A DNA stretch of 64,000 nt from Impatiens glandulifera (lineage: Eukaryota > Streptophyta > Magnoliopsida > Ericales > Balsaminaceae), in NCBI RefSeq assembly GCF_907164915.1, contig NC_061868.1:47367689-47431688 (forward strand). Direction: 5' to 3'. Position 1 is the first letter of the stretch; every line of letters starts with the position of its first letter. A program made the translations under genes and the position numbers. Below, piece by piece: positions 23,283-36,421 of the stretch. The notes under the pieces were generated by a model. The model searched no databases. It was not told the origin of the DNA and was given only the letters and a program-made list of their open reading frames with translations.

Positions 23283-24235
23283 CAAAATAATAGTAGTAAG
23301 GGGAGGAAAGAGCCACTGGTTTCTAATCTTGTGTACAATTTGAATTTTTAAAACAATTATATATTAATCTTTTCTTGATGTTAATAGTGAATAATATTTT
23401 TTTGAAATGATATTAACTTTGATTATAGATTTGGCATTCTTTTTCCAATAGTAGTGTTTTTATATACAAACTTTTAACTTCTTCCTTTATTTTCTTTTTG
23501 AAAAGATAAAACCACAAACTTTTTTGAAAAGCAAAATAAATTATATTATTATTATGGTAAGTTGGTAACAACGTGGGCTGCCAAGTTGGTCATCCACTTC
23601 ACTGTGCAAAAGTTGGGTTCTTTCAGAAAAGATAGTTGAAGATGAGCCATTTAGAAAAACAAAATTTATTACTGGGTATAAAAATTAAAATATTTACCAG
23701 ATTTAGATAAATACTTATAACGTTTGAGTTTTTCTTTTATATTTTAAAGTTCATGAACTTGTCATATATTGATCAAATTTTAGGGACCATTTTATTTCTT
23801 AAGTCAATATTTAATACCAAAAAAAAGTGTACAGACTTCAAAAGTATTATGAAGAAATATTGGATCATGCTCTATTGCTTTTAGGAAAGAAAAAAATGTA
23901 CACATCCATTCTTTCTAACTTTTTCCTTGTTTACTTATGTAAATTACAAAAGCTGCTAAGCAATCAATTATACATTATATATTATTTGGATTTGTGCTAA
24001 ACATCTTTTTCAAGAGACACGTTTATATTAAATTATTTAGTTATTTTTAGAAAGTTAACCTAATACCTAGATGATTTCACTTCTATTTAAAACATTTTAA
24101 GTATATCAAAACATTCACATTTGGTATTTTAAAATGCTTGGTGTACATTAATTATGTGTTTCTTTTGTTTCATTTATTTTCATTTATGATTTGATGGTTT
24201 GTTCTAAGATACGCAATTTTTTTTAAATGTTTCAT
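22445..24235. other. Intergenic, AT-rich, with a short diverged duplication
   Basis: The block starting TCGATTAACTTT at about 22451 recurs in diverged form at about 22543 (both contain CACCGGTTTTCG- or CACCCGTTTCGG-like text and AACGTTAAA). The piece ACGAATATCAGAAAACGTTA at 22497 recurs at about 24389. A TA microsatellite is at 23248-23274. No gene seen. Confidence 0.5.
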
Positions 24236-24239
24236 GTAT

Positions 24240-24800
24240 ATTAAAAATGATAAGAATCGTTTAAACACGACGACAAAATTGACATAATAATAATAAAATA
24301 TACAAACACGTTACCCAACAGATAATCGAGCCTTATAGATCCTTAGAAGAACGAATAAATCTATGACCTAGTTCACATGTTTTTCAAAACGAATATCAGA
24401 AAACGTTATAATAATAGCCTTATGAATGATACGCATTAAAAGACTACGCTCGTGAAGATTCGACAATTTCTCTCAAACTACATGATCCACCAAAAAAATA
24501 ATTGGAATGGTACCAATATGTATTCATGTCATGTCAGTCCGTGAATCCAACATTCACAAAACTTCTCAAAGATTCGGACTCACCTAGTGAATCACATCTT
24601 ACTCCATAAAAGACTCCGGTATATTAGTCTATTGACAATGCAAAAGTAAGTAAGTCGCCGATTCCACCTCCTTATGGACACATGCGACAACGATTTAGGT
24701 AATGTAATTTTTCCATAATGCCACAGGAGTCCAACGAGATACCCCATATATAATCAGAGTCCTCCAATTACACAACCGCAAATTACATAGATCCCTTATA
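24240..24800 (-). mobile_element. LINE 3'-end remnant (zf-RVT region)
   Basis: Minus-strand translation around 24695-24620 begins NRCRMC and continues with a frame break into a zinc-ribbon-like pattern, matching the copy at 9.8-10.15 kb. Shared motifs include GACACATGCGACAACGATT, with one base changed in the other copy. Decayed and 5'-truncated. The left boundary is set by the poly-T-like stretch near 24219-24226. Confidence 0.55.
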
Positions 24801-24804
24801 TCTA

Positions 24805-26770
24805 CTAACTCATCTTTTGAATTTTAGTCTCACTAAACAATATATGCCACAACCAAGAATTTTTAGTAGTGACTTAATGAATGCATATTTTCACATCTTC
24901 ATTAAATTTATAAACGTTTCAAACAATAATATTTACAATAATTGATGAAATATAATCATTATAATCATTTTTCGGATTTGAGATATGCTTTCCCTCCTAC
25001 ATATAACCCTGTAGTAGATCATTTAGTTTTTTTAGTTGACAACATTGGTAATTGTTCGATGAAGAAGAGCTTGTGTGGACAGTATACCGGAAGAGTTGAG
25101 ATCTCGTGCACATTGGACCTCACTATAGTCTTTAATTCAAAGACATCCCTCAAGGGAAAGTTTTCATTCAACGTCATATTATATGTCGAGAATTTCAAGA
25201 TATTTTCTTAACATTATAATTTGACTTAGAATCCATTGTTTTCTTATCGGACTCATCGTGAATGAAAACTAACAATTAATTATTTTTAATTCACATAATA
25301 AATATTATAGTAAGGGTGACTTTGATTATATCTTTCACAGGTGACCAACATCCATTTTCTACCTGATCGATTGCTTCTTGCTCAGACAACATATCCGAAA
25401 TAGGATAAAGGGTTGATGCCCTCAACTTTTGATACTCTACCACCTACTCGCACTCCCCTTTGTCGACATATAGGGTGGTTATCAAAACCTGAGGGTTGTA
25501 AAAACGGATACTCGATCTCAGTCTCAAGAAAACTCATAGAATCATTTATCTTCCTTAGTTTGCACGACATCCCTCTTGTCCATATTAAATCTCTCTAAAT
25601 TTATCGTCTCAACAATTAGCATTTAACATCCATAAAACTAGCCATATGTGACATAGTAATAGAACGTTCAGACCATACTATCACCTTATACATTTTTGTA
25701 ATGTTATCAACACAAATGGATTCTAGATAACGAATATGTGAATTAGAGTGATACAACCATCATTCTAACTCAATCGGTTTCTTGAATAATTGAGTGTTCT
25801 CATTGAGCTCAATAAATCCTCCAAAATCATTATCGGCCCGACTAAGATGATCGTGATTCCACATATTCGTTGGAATTCCAAACAATCGAATTGTGTACCC
25901 CTATCTACATGGGGTCTTATTATATGTTTCGGCGCAACAACCTATGGATTCTCAATATTAACCAATAGACCATTAACGAGTCGTCGAATTCCTTAATCGA
26001 CTAATTGTCTAATACAATATATTTAAATTCATTCCATAGAGCAACATATAGAATTGAGTTATACCAAAACACGCCCTGATTAGGTTCGAGAGATCCTCGA
26101 TTCTAAGTCAATGTTTGAAGAGTCCGGCGTAATAATTTTTATTAGATCAAATATACCTCAGTCGCTCTTCTTTTTTTCGTTCTTTATTTATGAGATATCT
26201 ATAACTATGGGGCACACCTCCAACGTTGAAATTCCAATGATTTTGGGCCCGACATTAACAAATTTCGTCCACTCTATCCAAACAGTCCGCCTCCCGACGC
26301 CTATCACCACTGCAAAGGGTTGAGCTTTGGCCGAAGTTTCGGTTGCACCACTCTAGGCCAAGTTTTCTGCCTAAGTTGTTTGTCAACCAAACCATCTATC
26401 TCCCTCATTTGGTTGGGAAACGGAATCTACTCGAAAACCAACTCCTTTTTGGAGCATTTCCTCTACCACTAATAACATTCACAGTACAACACAGCCTCCC
26501 CAAGACGCATGAGGCGCCCTTAGAGGGTGTTGAGAAAGTCAATTGAAGATCGGATGGCTGGTGTGACCATTTGACTCCTCTGTCCCTCTCACGATTGTTT
26601 TGTGTTGCTTTACCCCAAAAATCACCTGAGATTGTTTGTCCACCAATCAGAATATGTGACCCCGTCTACTCACCAAAAATCAGTCTTCCTTGGGAACATT
26701 AGGCGCATCGGAGATATGTCCACCAAGATTGCTCAGTGGTAAAAATTGGCGACTCTACATTCTCTTTCTC
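24805..26770 (+). mobile_element. Probable LTR-retrotransposon (gypsy-type) remnant
   Basis: A 2-kb stretch of more balanced base composition than its surroundings, with no single long frame. Near its right end (about 26746-26760) it reads AAAATTGGCGACTCTAC. From memory, this resembles the junction between the LTR and the primer-binding site in Tat/Ogre-type gypsy elements. If so, 24.8-26.74 kb would be LTR sequence and internal DNA would follow, but AT-rich unrelated DNA begins soon after. No target duplication or LTR partner was found. This is inference. Confidence 0.35.
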
Positions 26771-28490
26771 TTAAGAGAAATCTAGGATTAGATAACTGTT
26801 AGAACACTCATTTTTATATTATACAAAATGAATTATTTCTATTTTATTTATAAAAGAAAAAAAAACATGACTTGTTTATTTTATTTAACCTATATTAATC
26901 ATATTGAAAGTGGAATTGCTCACAGACAGCAAGGTCCCATTCGAAACTTATTACTCAATTGGTTTTGGATTATGAAAATTTGATTGAAAAAAATTATATA
27001 TTAATTAATGATTTCCAGTCAATGCAGATCGAGATCCAATTTGATCGAGATGAAAAGGGGGAAGTATTAGAAATAAATAAAAAAGATACTTTCTGAACAA
27101 AGTTAATAATAAAGAGAGCATTGGTCGGTGGCTGTCCAAATCTAACCACCACTTGTATGTTTTTTCGCCCTTCTTTTATCCCTTTCTTAACCCACCATTC
27201 ATTTAACCTCTTTGTGGACACCACTTTTAATTAGGAGTTTAAATATTAATTCCACCTTAAATGCTCTTTTTTTTTCTTTCTTTTGAACGAATTGAAAAAA
27301 ATTAATTTTAAGTAAATTAATTTTTTTACCCAAACTCATGAACTCTATCTCCCAAACCTAAGAATCTTCAAATAGGGTAATTTATTCCTTAATTAAGAGA
27401 AAATTTGATTAATATTGTGGATACTTTTCAAACACAAAAATTGTCCAATTTACTCTAAATATGTGAGTGCATGATATACATTTTTTTAAAGTCTTGTTAT
27501 AAAATTAATTAATTTTATTTAGAAACAAAGACTCTGAGTTTTTTTATGGGTTATTTAAGACAATATTGTTTGATGAAAAAATGTTTTTTTTATTTATTAT
27601 TTAAGTTAAATTATTAAAAAAAATTATATTTAAAATTTAAATTTACAAAATTAAAATAAAAGTATTGTAATATTTTGATTGCTTAATTTAATAATTTTAT
27701 AATTAAAAGGAGATATGATGCGACAAATTATTTATAAAATCTAGAAAATCACAAATCAATCTAGCTGTTGACGTGTTTATAAATATGCTTATTCTTGTAT
27801 TTTTGTAATTGTATGTTAGAAAATAACACTTGTGATCATATAGACCAATAACATTGAATAGAAAATTAAATATTATATATATATTATATATTATATATAT
27901 ATATAGTTTGTAATTAAGTTTATATTCTTAAAGGTTGATTTATGTATAGACCATCAAAATAAGAGCACAAGTATCTCGCTCATTAATTATCTAGATCGTA
28001 GTTGTTCGATAAGGTCGATTAACTCCACGAGACGACTAAATACTTGTTCGATATGAGTTATTAATAATTCATTAACCAAAATATTAGAAGTCGACATTCT
28101 ATTTTAAATTATTATTCTTTATTTTATTATTATATATTAATAAATTTTACGCGATGATTCGACTAGAATTATTTAAATAACTCAAACTAATCAAATATTA
28201 TTTTGTTCTCCCCCTTATTCATCTAATTAAACAAAATATTAAATAATTGACATCTTAAACTTTAAGTCTATACCTCCTCGAAATCACGTAGATGGTTACT
28301 TTTTAAACCCGAATGTAAGTGGTAAATATATTTTCAAATAAATAAATTGTTATTTAGTGCATAAACAGAGATCCAAACCTAAAAAGAAAAAGGGTTTTGC
28401 ATATGCTTTTTTGATTACTTTTATTTATTCTAAAGCTTTAACTCTAACGCACTTTGGCTTCTTTCTTTTATCTACTTTTGAACAGCACGC
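26771..28490. other. Intergenic, distal upstream region of the bZIP gene
   Basis: AT-rich, with TA repeats at about 27875-27905 and T-runs. No coding sequence recognised; a short open frame at 26994-27224 has no family features. Confidence 0.55.
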
Positions 28491-28498
28491 ATCTCGCC

Positions 28499-28505
28499 TA
28501 TAAAA
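28499..28505 (+). promoter_or_regulatory. TATA box of the bZIP gene
   Basis: TATAAAA, 119 bp upstream of the start codon, is followed by a CT-repeat leader (CTCTCTCTCTCTCT) and a GTCGTCGTCGTC run just before the ATG. This is a canonical plant promoter arrangement. Confidence 0.75.
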
Positions 28506-28623
28506 CAACACTTCCAGCTGTTATACTTCTTCCCTTTTCCTTCTCTCTCTCTCTCTAACTTAGTCCCTAAGCAAAGCGCAAGTACGTACATTTGATCTAC
28601 CGCCGCCGTCGTCGTCGTCGATT

Positions 28624-31600
28624 ATGGATCGGAAACCCAATCAAACGGCGGCCGGAGCCTCCTTGTTTTCTGCCGGAGCGATGAAACGCAGCGAATCACA
28701 GTTAGTTTTAGACGAACTTTACCATAGTAGAGATGGTATTGATAAGTTCCAAAGAGCCAGAGTTTTCTCCGACGGCCACGCTCTTATCGGTATCATCGAT
28801 GAATCCTCCGATCCTTTTCTCGACGTCTGCTCCGGCGATCTCCCTTTTCACTTTGGAAAATCGGTTTGTTCTCTTAACCTACCTACCTAGCTAATTAATT
28901 CACTTATTAATTTTTGACAAAATAATAAATTATTTAATCTCTTGATATCAGTCCAGTTTTGGACCGACTGCATGTATCCAATTAATTATTCACCGTCTGA
29001 TCAAAAGGCACTTCTGAAAAATATATATATTTTTTTAAGATGGGATGACATCAAATTATTTACTAATGATTATGTATTAGAGGCTTAGAGCTAATTAATG
29101 AAATGAAAAGATTGAGATAATGATGTAATTGAATTTGATTAAAAAAAGTTTAGGTGGAAATTTTGATTTTTTAATAACTTTGTAGATGAGTTTTAAAAAA
29201 ATCATTTTTTTGTAATAAAAATAATTATAGCAAATAAGTGGACAGAATAAGTTTGAATCAAATTAACTAGCTAGTTAGCTTTGTTACATGTCCAGACCTT
29301 TGATTTGGGGTTAATTTAAGTTTTATTTGATTATTGAAAATATGGGTTATTTAGATAATTTTGAAAAAATTATAATTAAATAGTAAAAAAAAAAATAGAT
29401 TAATTATGTGGTATTTTGTTGTTAAGATTATTCCTTTTTTTTTATAAAAAAAGAAGAAGTGATAGTTAAAGGATGAGATATTAAATAACCTGCATCAAAC
29501 AAGGACTAAGTCTAATCAAGCTATGGTTGTTTTGGTGGAATTAATATGGCTTTTGTTATTTTTATTTGTTAGGTTACCCTATCTTAATTAAAATATAACT
29601 CAAAAATATTATATATATGTATATATTGAAAATATGATATCATAAACAACCGTTTCATCCGTCAACGGAAAATCAAACAGCCGTCTTTGTTTAGACAATC
29701 TTATTATGTATTTTTATGCTAAATTATTTTCAGAAATATGAATTCTTTATGCATAATTATTTTAAAAATATATCTTTTGGGAAAAGAATTATCATAAACA
29801 CTGTTAATTAATATATGTAAAAAAATATAATATTTGTTTATCCTTATATTTAAGGAGGGTTCATAATTGATTTGTTAGCTTTGGTATGGGCCGGAATAAG
29901 CTGTAACTTTAAAAAAAATTATTATTATTAAATTAATATATATATATATATATTTAGTATAATCATTATTTATATGATTTTAAAGATCATTAGTAATCAC
30001 TTAATTTTGGATGAAAACATTTAAATCAAGTGAAACTTTGGGGTATATATTAATTTTTTACACTAAAAGTAAATAAATAATTTGGATGAATAAATCTCTA
30101 TTTAAAAAAGATGAAGATCATTAGAAATTTACAAGTACGAATTGAGTGACCACGTCAGCACCAGAAAGCGTGGTGTTTGTTTTGTCTTTTCTTGTATGAC
30201 AAATAAGCTTTGGCCCCACTTGCATTTTAACTCAAAATTATTGTTCAGTGCAAACAAAATAAAATTACTTTTATGTTTTATTTTAATTTATTATAAACTT
30301 ATAAAGTAATTATTTATAAGAACTATTTCCTATTTTTTGTGCTTATTTAATGGGGGGTTATTTTATAGGTGAAAGTGACGAGATAGATTATTGTCTTAAA
30401 TATTACATTTATACAAATTTTAACATTGTCTTAAGTTAAAATTTGAAATGGATAATTATTTATTTATAGGAGACAATGCAATACTCTACATGGGTCAATG
30501 ATTTCACCACCAATAGTTCATCCGTCTCACCAGCGGTCGATTCACCTTTGTCCGTATGTGGTAAGTACGACGTGGAAAACAGTATAAATATCGATGCGTT
30601 TAATTACTTTTGTATGCATAAAAAGCTCAATTTGTGAATTTGTTATTGTTGTTGTGTTCAGTGAGTAGCCTAAATTCTAACTCTGCTAAACCTAAAGGAT
30701 GGGGAGGAAACAAAGCAACAACGGCTACTAGTGGTTCCTCGAGGGAACAATCCGAAGAAGACGAGGCTGAGCCCGAGGGTAATTGGCAGTGTGAAGAGAG
30801 TGCCGATCCCGCTAATGTTAGACGCAACAAAAGGTACGTACATTAATTGTTTCATAATTAACAAAAAAAAAAACATTCTAATGTTTTTGAAGATTGTATA
30901 TAATTCATTAAAACCATTTTTTGTTTTCAGGAAGATGTCGAATCGGGATTCTGCTAGGCGATCGAGACAGAGAAAGCAAGCGCACCTGGCCGAACTCGAG
31001 CAACAGGTAAATGTAGCCAAGTTTGTGAGGTTATGAGTTAGAATCTATTCGTGACCATTTTAATATTTTTTAAAATCTATGGATTTTTGCATCTATTTTA
31101 TCTTATATAATATAAATTCCACATTTTGATTATATTTTACTGATTTTCTTTTTTAGGTTGAACAAATTCGTGGAGAAAATGCGACTCTGTTTAAGCAACT
31201 CACAGACGCTAATCATCAATACAAAGATGCCACCACGAATAACCGTGTTCTTAAATCAGACGTGGAGGCACTGAGAGCAAATGTACAAAAGAAAAAATAA
31301 ATGTTTTCTTCGATAACAAGTTTCTGTTTTCAAAATGTTTTTTTTGGTGTGTTTATGTAGGTGGAGCTGGCACGGGACAAGGTTGCTAGATTCTTGGGAA
31401 CAACTAGCTTGAGTCATCTCCTAAAGAATCACTTGAACATTGTTGACGAGCCATTCTACATTCCCTACACATGTCCTATGGGGAACATTACCAACAACCA
31501 TCGAGACCACGACGATTCGCCTCTAGGAGTCCCCACCCAAAGCTCGTCCATGGGACTCGATAACATTGAAAACTTCCATGGGAATTTCAACAACAATAAT

Positions 31601-31681
31601 AGCATGATGAGTAGTACTGGTGTCAGCTCTATATCCGAGACTTGGCCATGGGAAGCTCGCCTCCCCGCATCGTCTGATTAG
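28624..31681 (+). CDS. Group C bZIP transcription factor (bZIP9/BZO2H-like), six exons
   Basis: Nuclear DNA-binding factor. Exons 28624-28863, 30470-30560, 30662-30833, 30931-31006, 31157-31282 and 31361-31681 join in frame for 341 residues. The basic region runs [20 protein letters not shown] (about residues 163-182) and shows the invariant N-x7-R (N172, R180), with NRDSARRSR in place of the usual NRESARRSR. A leucine zipper follows ([20 protein letters not shown], then [28 protein letters not shown]). The interruption of the basic region and zipper by introns, and the [10 protein letters not shown] block, are features of group C bZIPs. These pair with group S1 partners in sugar and energy signalling. 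The N-terminus carries [12 protein letters not shown], a conserved group C motif. Intron 1 is long (1.6 kb) and AT-rich. Confidence 0.93.
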
Positions 31682-32962
31682 CTAGCTAGTCGCCCCTTTG
31701 GAGTTCAATTTCAGAGCGATGCCGGTCGTTAGTACTTAATGTCCTGGTTTGTAGCGGTTAAGTATATGTTGCTATTTGGTAGTGTCTATAAACACTACTT
31801 TTGGTTACACAACCTATATATGTTGCTATTTGTTTAAGGGTTTTATTTAAGTACTTTTAAAATATATGCTAATCTTTGTGGTTGTTTAATAATTAATCCA
31901 GGATATTATTATTTTGACAATAGCCCTAACTTGTTTATATATGTATATATATATTTTAAAGATAATGTGTGGGTGAGATGAAGCAAGCTTTTAGTTAATT
32001 CATGAAAATGGAAATTTTGTTATAGTATTACAATTTGTACTATATATTCAAAATAAATGAAGAAGTTGTATCAATTAGGTTGAGTAATATTGTACTAAAT
32101 CAGGTATATAGTGTTTGGGAGGTTTACAACTTTTTCCAATTGAATTGACTATAATATTGCATAATAATATTCATAATTCAATGAGATCTTAATTAATATC
32201 TTATAATTTCAATCCTAGAAAATAATAAATAATCAAAAATATAATGGCCTTCTAGATTGATGGTGGACTATTATTATTACCTAATGACTTTATGAGTTAA
32301 TTTACTAGTTCTTTTGTTTCTAATTGTTTATAAGTTAACTATAAAATGATTGTTTTTAAGAGGAAAAAAACACTTTTAAATCCTTTGTATGATTTGGTTT
32401 GTGTGACATTAAATTCATACTCAAAATAATAATATTATCAATATCCTTTTAAGGAATCACATAGAAGTGGTGTACATTTCATGATCACTAAAATACTTTC
32501 CAAGTTTAATGAAAGTGACAAGAGGTTGTCACCATATATACCTAATAAGTGCACCTCCTTAGATACATAGCTTTATTGTCTTTTTTGACAAACAATTATC
32601 TTTTATTATTATTTTTAATTAAGAAAATAAAATTTGTTATAAAATGAAGTAATTCTGGACCATTTTTTTAATTAAGAAAATAAAAGACCAATACGCCATT
32701 TAGACTTGTTTGGACTAGGCTAAAGGTTCGATCACGATCATGGTCCAAGACTTTCACAACACGGGTGAAGGCTCCCTTGTGATAGAATCAAAACCAAACC
32801 GGAATATAGATGTTGTTTCTTGTACTCTTGGTTTTATTCTCAAATCAAACTAAATTTTTACAAAATAAGGGAAGACAAAAGTAACTTCCAAAAGTTACTT
32901 TCAAACAAACTAATTACAATTTAGAAAAATACATATAGAGATTAGCTAGTTTCCTTAGTTAA
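31682..32962. other. Intergenic between convergent bZIP and DUF599 genes
   Basis: Contains the 3' UTRs of both genes (AATAAT-type signals) and AT-rich filler. No further gene seen. Confidence 0.6.
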
Positions 32963-33880
32963 CTACACACGAGTTACGCCTTCTTCGCGATTTTCATTTC
33001 CTTGCATCTTTCCCTTGTAGTTACTATCAGCTAATTCATTTCCAAACACAACATCAAGATTATAAAGCACAGGCACAAGTGTAAGGGAACACAAGAACAC
33101 AAGAGCCGGACCAAATATCCAAAGCAACACGGGCAAGGCTGCATAGAATATCCTATTCCCCACCGTATTCAAAGTGAACCCTCTCTCGAGCAGCTGCGAC
33201 ACATACTCCGGGCAGATTATAGGGTTGTGGACATTATCATCGGGAGGGCAGTTTATGAGGAAGTTCACCTGGTTGATGAACCGGATGGAGAGCGAGTGAC
33301 ACAAGAAAGAGAAGAGGAAAATGAGAAGTAGGGTTACGTATTTCAGTGCCACCATGAATTCTCCATGGGCACCATAAACGGAATCATTGAGCGGTTTCTT
33401 TAAGCTATAGGTGCTACTTATGACTGCGGCTAGACCACAACATAGGAGAATCGAGGTTGTGGCCATCAAAGTCGCTCCCATGATCGTGTTCCTCAATGTT
33501 TGCACCGCCAATATGTTCTTCTTATCGTTATCCTACATGTTATAATTATATATAAAGGTTTGGGTAGTAATTAAATAACCATGCATATGGGAGAATTTGG
33601 ATCTTAAAAGGCCATGCATCTAGGGCTATTAATCATTTAAATTAGATTATATGAACTTGCACTTTTTTTTATAAATAATTTTCACTAGTATTGGCAAAAA
33701 CCGAACCGATACCTTCATGATGGATGAAACCCACAAGCGACGACCGATGGCATTGGTTCCTATGACGGTGGAAAGGGGTTTGGTCCTAACCTTATTCCAT
33801 AGCCACATATGATAAGCTAACATAACTGAGAGCCCTAGAGGAACCAATATCAAATCCAAGTAGCTTTTCTTCCATGCCAT
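32963..33880 (-). CDS. DUF599 family membrane protein
   Basis: Plant protein of unknown function, 245 residues. Exons 33880-33713 and 33532-32963 are joined at a GT..AG intron of 180 bp in phase 0. The sequence starts MAWKKSYLDLILVPLGLSVM, the conserved DUF599 opening. It continues VRTKPLSTVIG, RRLWVSSIMKDNDKKNILAV and QTLRNTIMGATLMATTSILL, then STYSLKKPLNDSVYGAHGEF. Four hydrophobic segments are visible: residues about 9-28, a second after TLRNTIMG, one around LLLIFLFSFLCHSL, and a C-terminal double-length one ending VPVLYNLDVVFG. The polar tail (about 20 residues) is variable. Length is normal for the family. No catalytic motif is known. Confidence 0.93.
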
Positions 33881-33940
33881 ATTAAATTTGGCTTGGCTTC
33901 TAAGTATTAATTATTATTTACCCATTTTGGTTATGGGTAT

Positions 33941-33948
33941 TATTTATA
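33941..33948 (-). promoter_or_regulatory. TATA box of the DUF599 gene
   Basis: TATAAATA on the minus strand, about 60 bp upstream of the start codon, implying a very short leader of about 30 nt. Confidence 0.6.
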
Positions 33949-33959
33949 GTGGTGATGGG

Positions 33960-36331
33960 GAGAAATGTTCTTGGACTTGTTTCAATGCAAAATACAAAAG
34001 ATGAAAGAAAAGGACAAGAGGTGAAAAAGATAATGACTCCACTTCCCATATAATGTGAGACTGTTGCTTGTTTTTTTCTTTAATACATTATTATTATTGT
34101 TACATAATAATAATAATAATGCATCTCCTTTATTCCTTTTTATTTACTAGATTAGCACGGCAATGGAATATGTTTGGTTATCTTTATGAATCCCTCATTT
34201 TATAATCTTTTAAGATTCTATTTTATTTTACTTTACTTTATGATGATCGATACACTTGTTTGGTTAAAGGCGGTGGGGGGCCTGGTCTAGTTCATTTGAG
34301 ACCGTGTTTTTACTACTATTTTGAGGAAACTTAATTAAAGTTTCTCATCAAACAAACAAGACCTTGGAAATGATACTTGATAAATCACACATTTTCTTTT
34401 GGTGCTGTGCAACTTAATTATAGGGTGAGAAATAATATTGTAGTGGGGGAGGTTTAAGTGGAATCCTAAGCATTCTCCATTATTATCAGCTTCCTGACTC
34501 ATCAATCATTTACTTAGTCTCTCATGTTTTGAATACAATTGTACATATATCTTAATTTTTAATATGGATATTGTTAAATTGCAATTAATTAGACAACACC
34601 AACTATTATAATATATAAGAAACTTATAATACGGATAGGGGTAAATGAGTTGAACCGCTCGGTCAAAATCTAATTCGAGCCAAGCTTGCTCTTTTAAGAT
34701 TCAAGACAAATTCGAGTTTAAGTAAAACTTGTTTCATGACTCGTCGAGCTTTTTCAAGTCTAATAATATAATTTTTTTTATATATTTTACTTTTTAATCA
34801 AAATTTAAAACATACTCATAACTCATAAGACTATCTATGGACTTATTGCTTATGCGCCTCCTCAAAATCTAATTATCCAAATAACCCTATTTTGTATCTT
34901 GTTTTCCAAATTTCAAATTTTCAATACAACACATCATCGGCAGCAAACTGCGTCAGTAGCTCACTCCACTTTTCTTTCTCAATTTCTTGAGAAGATTCTC
35001 GACTTCCATTTGTATCTCACTCTACAGTCCACACAACACAACAATATTCCAATATGAATCCCGACTTCCACAACTATTTTATAAGAAGACCTCTATAGAC
35101 TGTCCATTCATACTTCATCAACAAACTTAAATATAGATAGATGATTTTGTTTATATTAAATGAATTATAAATTTAGTTTTATATAAAAAAATGAAAAAAT
35201 AACGTAATTTAATTAGACTTTAATCTTAATCATTAGATAACTCAATTAAGAAGAGTATTATTTAAGAGATCAAATGTGTCATGTTCACCATGACTTCAGT
35301 TGTATTAACTTTCTAAAATAAAAATAATAAATAATAAATAATAAATGGAATGTAACAAAATTATAATATGTCCTCAAACAAAAAGACATTACAATATACC
35401 GCTTCCTTGTCTCACTCAAGTTCTTGAATATGAGTTATGGAGCACGACTATATATTGAGTGACGAAAACTTTTTCTAAAACATGATTGTTTTTTTACATT
35501 ACAACCATATAAATTATATATATACTAAACTAATCATAAATAATTACAAACTTATTCATTTCTCTATAACTTACACACACAAAGATAGATTAAAATTATA
35601 TACAAAATAATATTTTATCACAATTTTTTTAAATAACCACAATCTACTTGAGAGTTATTTTATTATTTTATTTGATATAAAACTAATCGTTCTATTAGAT
35701 CATAAGTACTATCCAATTTTCATAAGATACATATTTTTTTAAATAGGCCAAGTAAAACTTAAATTACTTAATTCAAGGACCTTCCATCTACAGAGCAATA
35801 AAATTCAATTGAGAATATAAATTTGAGTTCTAAACTCGCATACACTTTATAATAGGACCCTACTAATTTCAAATATTTAAACTTATTTACAAATATAATT
35901 TATATATTTTTTATTTAAAGGGAGTTTATTATTTAAAAAAAATAAAATGATCAATGCCTAAAAGACCAAAAATTAAAGTTAAATTTTCATTTAAGTTTAA
36001 GAAATAGTTATCTCTTCTTCTAACTTAGGGACCAAAATTGGTTCATATCCCTGGTCATCTTGAGTTTGAGAGCACAATATTGTTATCTATTAAAAAATAT
36101 AACTTAATTTGAAATTAAAAAAATAGTTATTATCCCACTATATAAATTTAAAAGAATTTTTTTGGATAAGGGATATTCAAGATCATACATATAATTAATT
36201 AAGAAAACATTTACAGATCATGCACGGGGTCCATTAGATTGGATAATAGTAATAATAATAATAAGACTATTGATTGTAGAGGTCAATATATACTAACAAC
36301 TAAAGTCACTTAAATACTAATAGTCAAATAA

Positions 36332-36335
<4 letters not shown>
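33960..36335. other. Intergenic upstream of DUF599
   Basis: AT-rich. About 34630-34770 is more complex (GTTGAACCGCTCGG, GAGCCAAGCTTG, ACTCGTCGAGCTTTTTC). This resembles GAGCTCGA-type degraded transposon sequence, but no ends were found. Nothing else recognised. Confidence 0.5.

Positions 36336-36336
<1 letters not shown>

Positions 36337-36416
<80 letters not shown>
36337..36416. repeat. (AT)n microsatellite
   Basis: About 80 bp of uninterrupted AT dinucleotides, directly abutting the LTR remnant on its right. Confidence 0.97.

Positions 36417-36417
<1 letters not shown>

Positions 36418-36421
<4 letters not shown>

Noticed and set aside
24942..26546. Several 60-90 residue open frames on both strands
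   Set aside because: They lie in the repeat-like block, overlap on opposite strands, and show no domain; explained better as LTR-type sequence.
30670..31020. 116-residue open frame antisense to the bZIP exons
   Set aside because: Mirror of the arginine-rich basic region; it crosses two bZIP exons and an intron.
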